From contig DAIDJT010000005.1 in assembly GCA_027451265.1 (NCBI GenBank), positions 1-28,119 of the forward strand: a stretch of DNA of 28,119 nucleotides. The letters run 5' to 3'. The DNA is from Bacteroidales bacterium (GTDB lineage Bacteria > Bacteroidota > Bacteroidia > Bacteroidales > VadinHA17). Position numbers and translations under genes: made by a program. Positions 24,692 through 28,119 of the stretch are shown here, piece after piece. The notes beneath the pieces were generated by a model. That model was not told the origin of the DNA, made no database searches, and saw nothing but the letters and a program-made list of their open reading frames with translations. Each line of letters starts with the position of its first letter. Position 1 is the first letter of the stretch.

Positions 24692-26221
24692 ATGAAGATA
24701 TTCACATCAGCTGAGATACATGAGATAGACGCGGCAACCATCCGGCTTGAACCTGTCACACCGGCAGGGCTGATGGAGCGTGCGGCCACAACACTTTTCC
24801 AGAGGATAAAGGATATTGTTGCCACGGACAGAAAGATAAATGTCTTTGCCGGCACCGGGAACAACGGGGGAGACGGGCTGGTGCTTGCCAGGCTGATGCA
24901 TGAGGACGGTTACGTTGTCAGGGTATTTGTTGTTGAGACAGGAGCGGCCCACAGCAGTGAGTTCCGGCTTAACGCCGAACGTCTTGAACGGAGCGGATTG
25001 GTGCCGGCTGTAATTTCAGACCCGGAGCAGTTTCCGGCCGTCGGCCGCGATGATATAATAATAGACGCCATCTTCGGCACCGGTCTGCGGAAGCCTCCTG
25101 CCGGAGTTGCAGCCGGCGTAATACGGGAGATAAATGCTGCCGGTGCATTTATCATATCCGTTGATGTGCCCTCCGGGCTTTTCTGTGAGGATAACTCACA
25201 TGCAGACAGGGAGAGTATTGTGAAGGCTTCGAAGACGTTTACATTCCAGTTTCCCAAGCTCTCATTCATGTTTCCCGGCAACGGAAGCTGCACGGGTGCA
25301 TGGGAGGTTATAGACATCGGGCTTCATGCTGATACAATCTCATCAATAAGCACTCCTTATCATTATATCCTCCGTGAAACGGTAAGGCCGATGCTGAAGG
25401 AACGGAACAAGTTTGACCACAAGGGTGTATTTGGCCATGCGCTTCTCATTGCCGGCAGCTATGGGAAAGCCGGTGCCGCAACCCTGTCAGCCGGCGCTGC
25501 ACTGCGCACAGGGGCAGGCCTGGTGACAGTGCATACGCCTTCATCCGCAGTGCTGGCACTGCAGGCTGCCCTGCCCGAAGCCATGGTATCACCTGACAGC
25601 GGAACAGGGAACGTAACCGTAATGCCTGACCTGGAACCGTTTGATGCCATAGGGGCAGGACCGGGACTTGGCACTGATCCGGATACTGCTGCGGTACTGA
25701 AGGAATTGCTGAAAAACGCCTCCGTGCCCCTTGTGCTCGATGCCGACGCACTGAACATCCTCTCACAGAACAGTGACTGGCTTGATATGCTGCCCCCGCA
25801 GACCGTACTGACACCCCATCCCGGTGAGTTCCGCAGGCTCACCGGAACTGACAGCACCGACTTCAATCTTTTACAGGAACAGATTGCATTCGCCGGAAGG
25901 CACAGGTGTGTTGTTGTCCTCAAGGGTGCACATTCATCGGTTGCCCTGCCTGACGGAAGGGTCTTCTTCAATAGCACCGGCAACCCGGGAATGGCTACGG
26001 GGGGGAGCGGTGACGTGCTTACAGGAATGATCACCTCGTTGCTCGCACAGGGGTATGAGCCAGCTGATGCAGCCATAACAGGCGTTTACCTGCATGGACT
26101 GGCAGGTGATATTGCCCTGAGGATCCATTCCGAGGAATCGGTAATTGCCGGAGACATACTGATGAATATCGGCCGGGCCTTCCGGGAAACAAACTTTAAC
26201 AGTTTCAGCGTATATTTATAA
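24692..26221 (+). CDS. nnr: Bifunctional NAD(P)HX epimerase / ADP-dependent dehydratase
   Basis: A 509-aa cytoplasmic repair enzyme that restores hydrated NADH and NADPH: the N-terminal domain interconverts the R and S epimers and the C-terminal domain dehydrates the S form. The epimerase (about 5-215) shows GTGNNGGDG at 54-62, IDAIFGTG near 124-131 and VDVPSG at 157-162. The dehydratase, a ribokinase-like fold (about 230-505), shows the HKG motif near 243, GPGLG near 323, LDADAL at 349-354, HPGEF near 376 and NPGMATGGSGDVLTG at 431-445 with catalytic Asp441. The ATG at 24692 is chosen over an upstream TTG because it begins exactly at the domain start (MKIFTSAEI). It leads an operon with the two following genes, 8 and then 23 bases apart. 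Confidence 0.95.
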   Translation: MKIFTSAEIHEIDAATIRLEPVTPAGLMERAATTLFQRIKDIVATDRKINVFAGTGNNGGDGLVLARLMHEDGYVVRVFVVETGAAHSSEFRLNAERLERSGLVPAVISDPEQFPAVGRDDIIIDAIFGTGLRKPPAGVAAGVIREINAAGAFIISVDVPSGLFCEDNSHADRESIVKASKTFTFQFPKLSFMFPGNGSCTGAWEVIDIGLHADTISSISTPYHYILRETVRPMLKERNKFDHKGVFGHALLIAGSYGKAGAATLSAGAALRTGAGLVTVHTPSSAVLALQAALPEAMVSPDSGTGNVTVMPDLEPFDAIGAGPGLGTDPDTAAVLKELLKNASVPLVLDADALNILSQNSDWLDMLPPQTVLTPHPGEFRRLTGTDSTDFNLLQEQIAFAGRHRCVVVLKGAHSSVALPDGRVFFNSTGNPGMATGGSGDVLTGMITSLLAQGYEPADAAITGVYLHGLAGDIALRIHSEESVIAGDILMNIGRAFRETNFNSFSVYL

Positions 26222-26229
26222 TTCTTGAT

Positions 26230-27351
26230 ATGAAGATACAGACTGCAATACCAGCTGCTTTCATAGCCCTGCTGTTTGCCGGCTGCTCTGTGTTCAGCGG
26301 AAAGACCTCACAAGACTCCGTGGTTCTGCCCATGGGTGAGAGGGTCACCCTGACTGACGGGTGCCTGGTCTATGCACTGCCATTGACGGTTTTTGAGTTT
26401 GAAATAACCGCAGAAAAGCGGACGGAAATTCCGGGTCCATACGCCGGTTATGCGGCTGAAATGCTGGGCCTTGACAGGATCATCACCACACAGGCCGAGA
26501 AATGGCGCCTTGCCGGCATCAGGCTGAACACGGCCGACGAGATTGACCCGTCACAGTATTACATCATCCAGGGAACCACTCTGATGCAGACAAACATGCT
26601 GGCCCTGAGAAAAAGCGGGCTGGTGCTTGACATAAACCCTGGTATTTACGACCGTACCGTAAATCCGGCAATGCAGGAAGAAGGTGATTATAGCGGCCTG
26701 CTCTTCCCTGACAGGGGAGCTTACGAATACGGAACCACTAAAACTGACACCGCGTACCGGGTGGTAAAGGTTGACACTGCGTTTATAAGGGTTCCCTACC
26801 TTGTTCAGAAAAAGAAGGGAATGACAACGGAGGAGCAGGCCAGGGAAGCTGCCGACAGGCTTCTCGAGCTCCGGGAGGGCAGGCATATGATTCTGACAGG
26901 TGAAACCAACGTCTTCCCGCAGGACGGCGCAGCAATCGATGAGATCAACAGGCTTGAAAGGGAGTATACGGCACTCTTTGCCGGAAAGACGTGGACAGAG
27001 ATCAGAAAATACAGCATATGGGTGACTCCTGACCTCTCCATGGCAGGAAGGATGACAACGGTATTCACCTTTTCAGAGGCAGGAGGGGTTGACCTGTCTG
27101 CCGGGGCCAACGGAATCGCGGTGGAGATGCAGATCATTCCCTCAGGCAAAACCGGGGAGCTGAACCTGGTTGTGAGACCGGAATCGCCGGATAAGAAGAC
27201 TTCCCCCGGCGACAGACTTTATTACAGGATACCCGATGTGGCTGACATTACTGTTTCAATGGGAGATGAAAGGCTTCTGACCGACCGCCGGTTGGTTTAC
27301 CAGTTCGGCAAAAAGGTTGCTCTTCCGTCAAACTTTATAATAGGCAGGTGA
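26230..27351 (+). CDS. DUF4831 family lipoprotein
   Basis: A 373-aa lipoprotein with signal sequence and probable lipidation at Cys19 (LLFAGC). The mature part resembles DUF4831, a family found mainly in Bacteroidota. The first strands run LVYALPLTVFEFEI, then an AEMLGL segment, and the QYYIIQG block follows. The C-terminal half contains a helical region with LLELREGRHMILTGETN and a final YRIPDVADITVSM segment. No enzymatic motif is seen and the function is unknown. The gene lies 8 bases after nnr, so it is almost certainly co-transcribed, and it is followed within 23 bases by the glycosyltransferase gene. Envelope location is inferred from the lipobox. Confidence 0.85.
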   Translation: MKIQTAIPAAFIALLFAGCSVFSGKTSQDSVVLPMGERVTLTDGCLVYALPLTVFEFEITAEKRTEIPGPYAGYAAEMLGLDRIITTQAEKWRLAGIRLNTADEIDPSQYYIIQGTTLMQTNMLALRKSGLVLDINPGIYDRTVNPAMQEEGDYSGLLFPDRGAYEYGTTKTDTAYRVVKVDTAFIRVPYLVQKKKGMTTEEQAREAADRLLELREGRHMILTGETNVFPQDGAAIDEINRLEREYTALFAGKTWTEIRKYSIWVTPDLSMAGRMTTVFTFSEAGGVDLSAGANGIAVEMQIIPSGKTGELNLVVRPESPDKKTSPGDRLYYRIPDVADITVSMGDERLLTDRRLVYQFGKKVALPSNFIIGR

Positions 27352-27374
27352 CAGTACAGGGAATACCGGCAGCC

Positions 27375-28119
27375 ATGAAAGTATCTGTAATAATCCCCAC
27401 CCACAACAGCCAGGGAACACTTGAACGGGCATTGAAATCCGTCAGGAACCAGACCGCTGTCTGCGAGATTGAGATCCTCCTGTGTGATGATCACTCGGAT
27501 GATCAGGAATGGCTCAGTGAGACAGCGTCAAGGTACGATTGCCGTCTTCTTCATGTGACAGAAGGAGGGGGAGGCCCCAATTTCGGACGCAATCTCGGGA
27601 TAAGGAATGCAACCGGTGACCTCTTGGCCTTCCTGGATCATGATGATGAATGGTTGCCTGAAAAGCTGGAGATCCAGATCAAAGAAATCAACAATGGAGC
27701 AGAGTTTGTCTATTCACCAGGTATTACGAGAAAGATCCAAGGCTAGAAACTGGCCATATATGAGCAGCATCATTATGGTCAACAGAAACGTTCCCCTCTT
27801 CGAGGTACAGTTCGGACAGCTTGACTATGAATGGATGCTCAGGGTTACCCGTGATCGCAAATGCAGTGAGGTTGATCCATGCGTCATCCGTTATGTTGAT
27901 GGCAGTAACCTGAGCCTCAATCCCGTATACCGCAGGCGCGATTTTTATATGGGCCTGCTGGAGGTTGACGGTGACACAAAGACAATGAAGCGCTGGTTTG
28001 CCTCGCGGGCACGGTATCACTATGTTATGGGTGAGACCCGTATGGCCCGCTTTTATTTTGCGCGCGGACGGCTTGACTGGAAAACTGTCTCTTATTATTT
28101 CACCAGTTTTTTCCCTCCC
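27375..28119 (+). CDS. Family 2 glycosyltransferase, frameshifted and cut by window end
   Basis: The ATG at 27375 gives a GT-A fold glycosyltransferase: VSVIIPTHNS as the first strand, LLCDDHSDD near residues 36-44, and DHDDEW at 88-93 carrying the DxD-type nucleotide-sugar/metal motif. The frame stops at 27744-27746. The next forward frame stays open from about 27715 to the window end and encodes a typical GT2 continuation (SSIIMVNRNVPLFEVQFGQ, then DYEWMLRVTRDR). Dropping one G near 27720-27721 joins the two after Pro115. The protein continues beyond the window, so its length is unknown. A GTG at 27348 overlapping the DUF4831 stop is open but would place 9 residues before the fold. Its acceptor is unknown. 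Confidence 0.8.
27717..27721 (+). other. Apparent one-base insertion (frameshift site) in the glycosyltransferase gene
   Basis: Two frames of one glycosyltransferase meet here. Removing one base of the GG at 27720-27721 gives EFVYSPVLRERSKARNW, with conserved GT2 sequence on both sides. No regulatory frameshift signal is evident. Confidence 0.7.

Noticed and set aside
1..28119. CRISPR arrays, tRNA or rRNA genes, insertion sequences, phage genes
   Set aside because: No regular repeats, cloverleaf-type sequence, transposase or inverted terminal repeats were noticed in any region.

Overview
The window looks like chromosomal DNA of a member of the Bacteroidota, probably an environmental Bacteroidales-type organism outside the genus Bacteroides. 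The evidence is a gingipain-like (C25) peptidase with a type IX secretion (T9SS) C-terminal sorting domain, a Bacteroidota-style ExbB-ExbD-ExbD-TonB block, DUF4831 and DUF6599 proteins, and several exact matches to the Bacteroidota -7 promoter element TAnnTTTG. No rRNA, tRNA, CRISPR array, insertion sequence or phage gene was seen. The longest stretch without a clear gene is about 200 bp, at the left edge.

Region 1 (1-5183) holds sugar-oxidation genes: a Tat-exported TIM-barrel isomerase/hydratase-like protein, a cytoplasmic Gfo/Idh/MocA oxidoreductase overlapping a PH-like membrane protein gene (both minus strand), a Tat-exported Gfo/Idh/MocA oxidoreductase, and a DUF1080 lipoprotein. This enzyme set matches the 3-keto-glycoside route, in which sugar C3 is oxidised, the glycosidic bond is eliminated or hydrolysed, and the product is rehydrated and reduced. 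The signal sequences place three of the four enzymes outside the cytoplasm.

Region 2 (5251-13710) holds an HD-domain hydrolase and a 1244-aa T9SS-exported C25 peptidase. Divergent from these is a 1104-aa one-piece sensor (beta-propeller, Y_Y_Y domain, membrane helix, SpoIIE/PP2C-type phosphatase). An AlbA_2/Schlafen-like putative regulator converges on the sensor gene.

Region 3 (13876-15971) holds a Tat-exported aldo/keto reductase with two ferredoxin-like Cys clusters and a secreted DUF6599 protein. The reductase reading frame is broken by an apparent one-base deletion just after the signal peptide. A bidirectional terminator follows.

Region 4 (15990-22634, all minus strand) is an envelope-energisation cluster. 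In transcription order it encodes a small two-helix membrane protein, a PstS-like lipoprotein with no PstCAB, a long TPR protein with a C-terminal carboxypeptidase-regulatory-like domain, ExbB, two different ExbD proteins and TonB. A Bacteroidota promoter in front of exbB helps fix its start codon.

Region 5 (22758-28119) holds a POT-family transporter with an altered ExxER motif, then a plus-strand operon of the bifunctional NAD(P)HX repair enzyme, a DUF4831 lipoprotein and a family 2 glycosyltransferase. The glycosyltransferase is cut by the window end and carries a second apparent one-base frameshift. Two single-base frameshifts in otherwise intact genes raise the possibility of sequencing or assembly errors.
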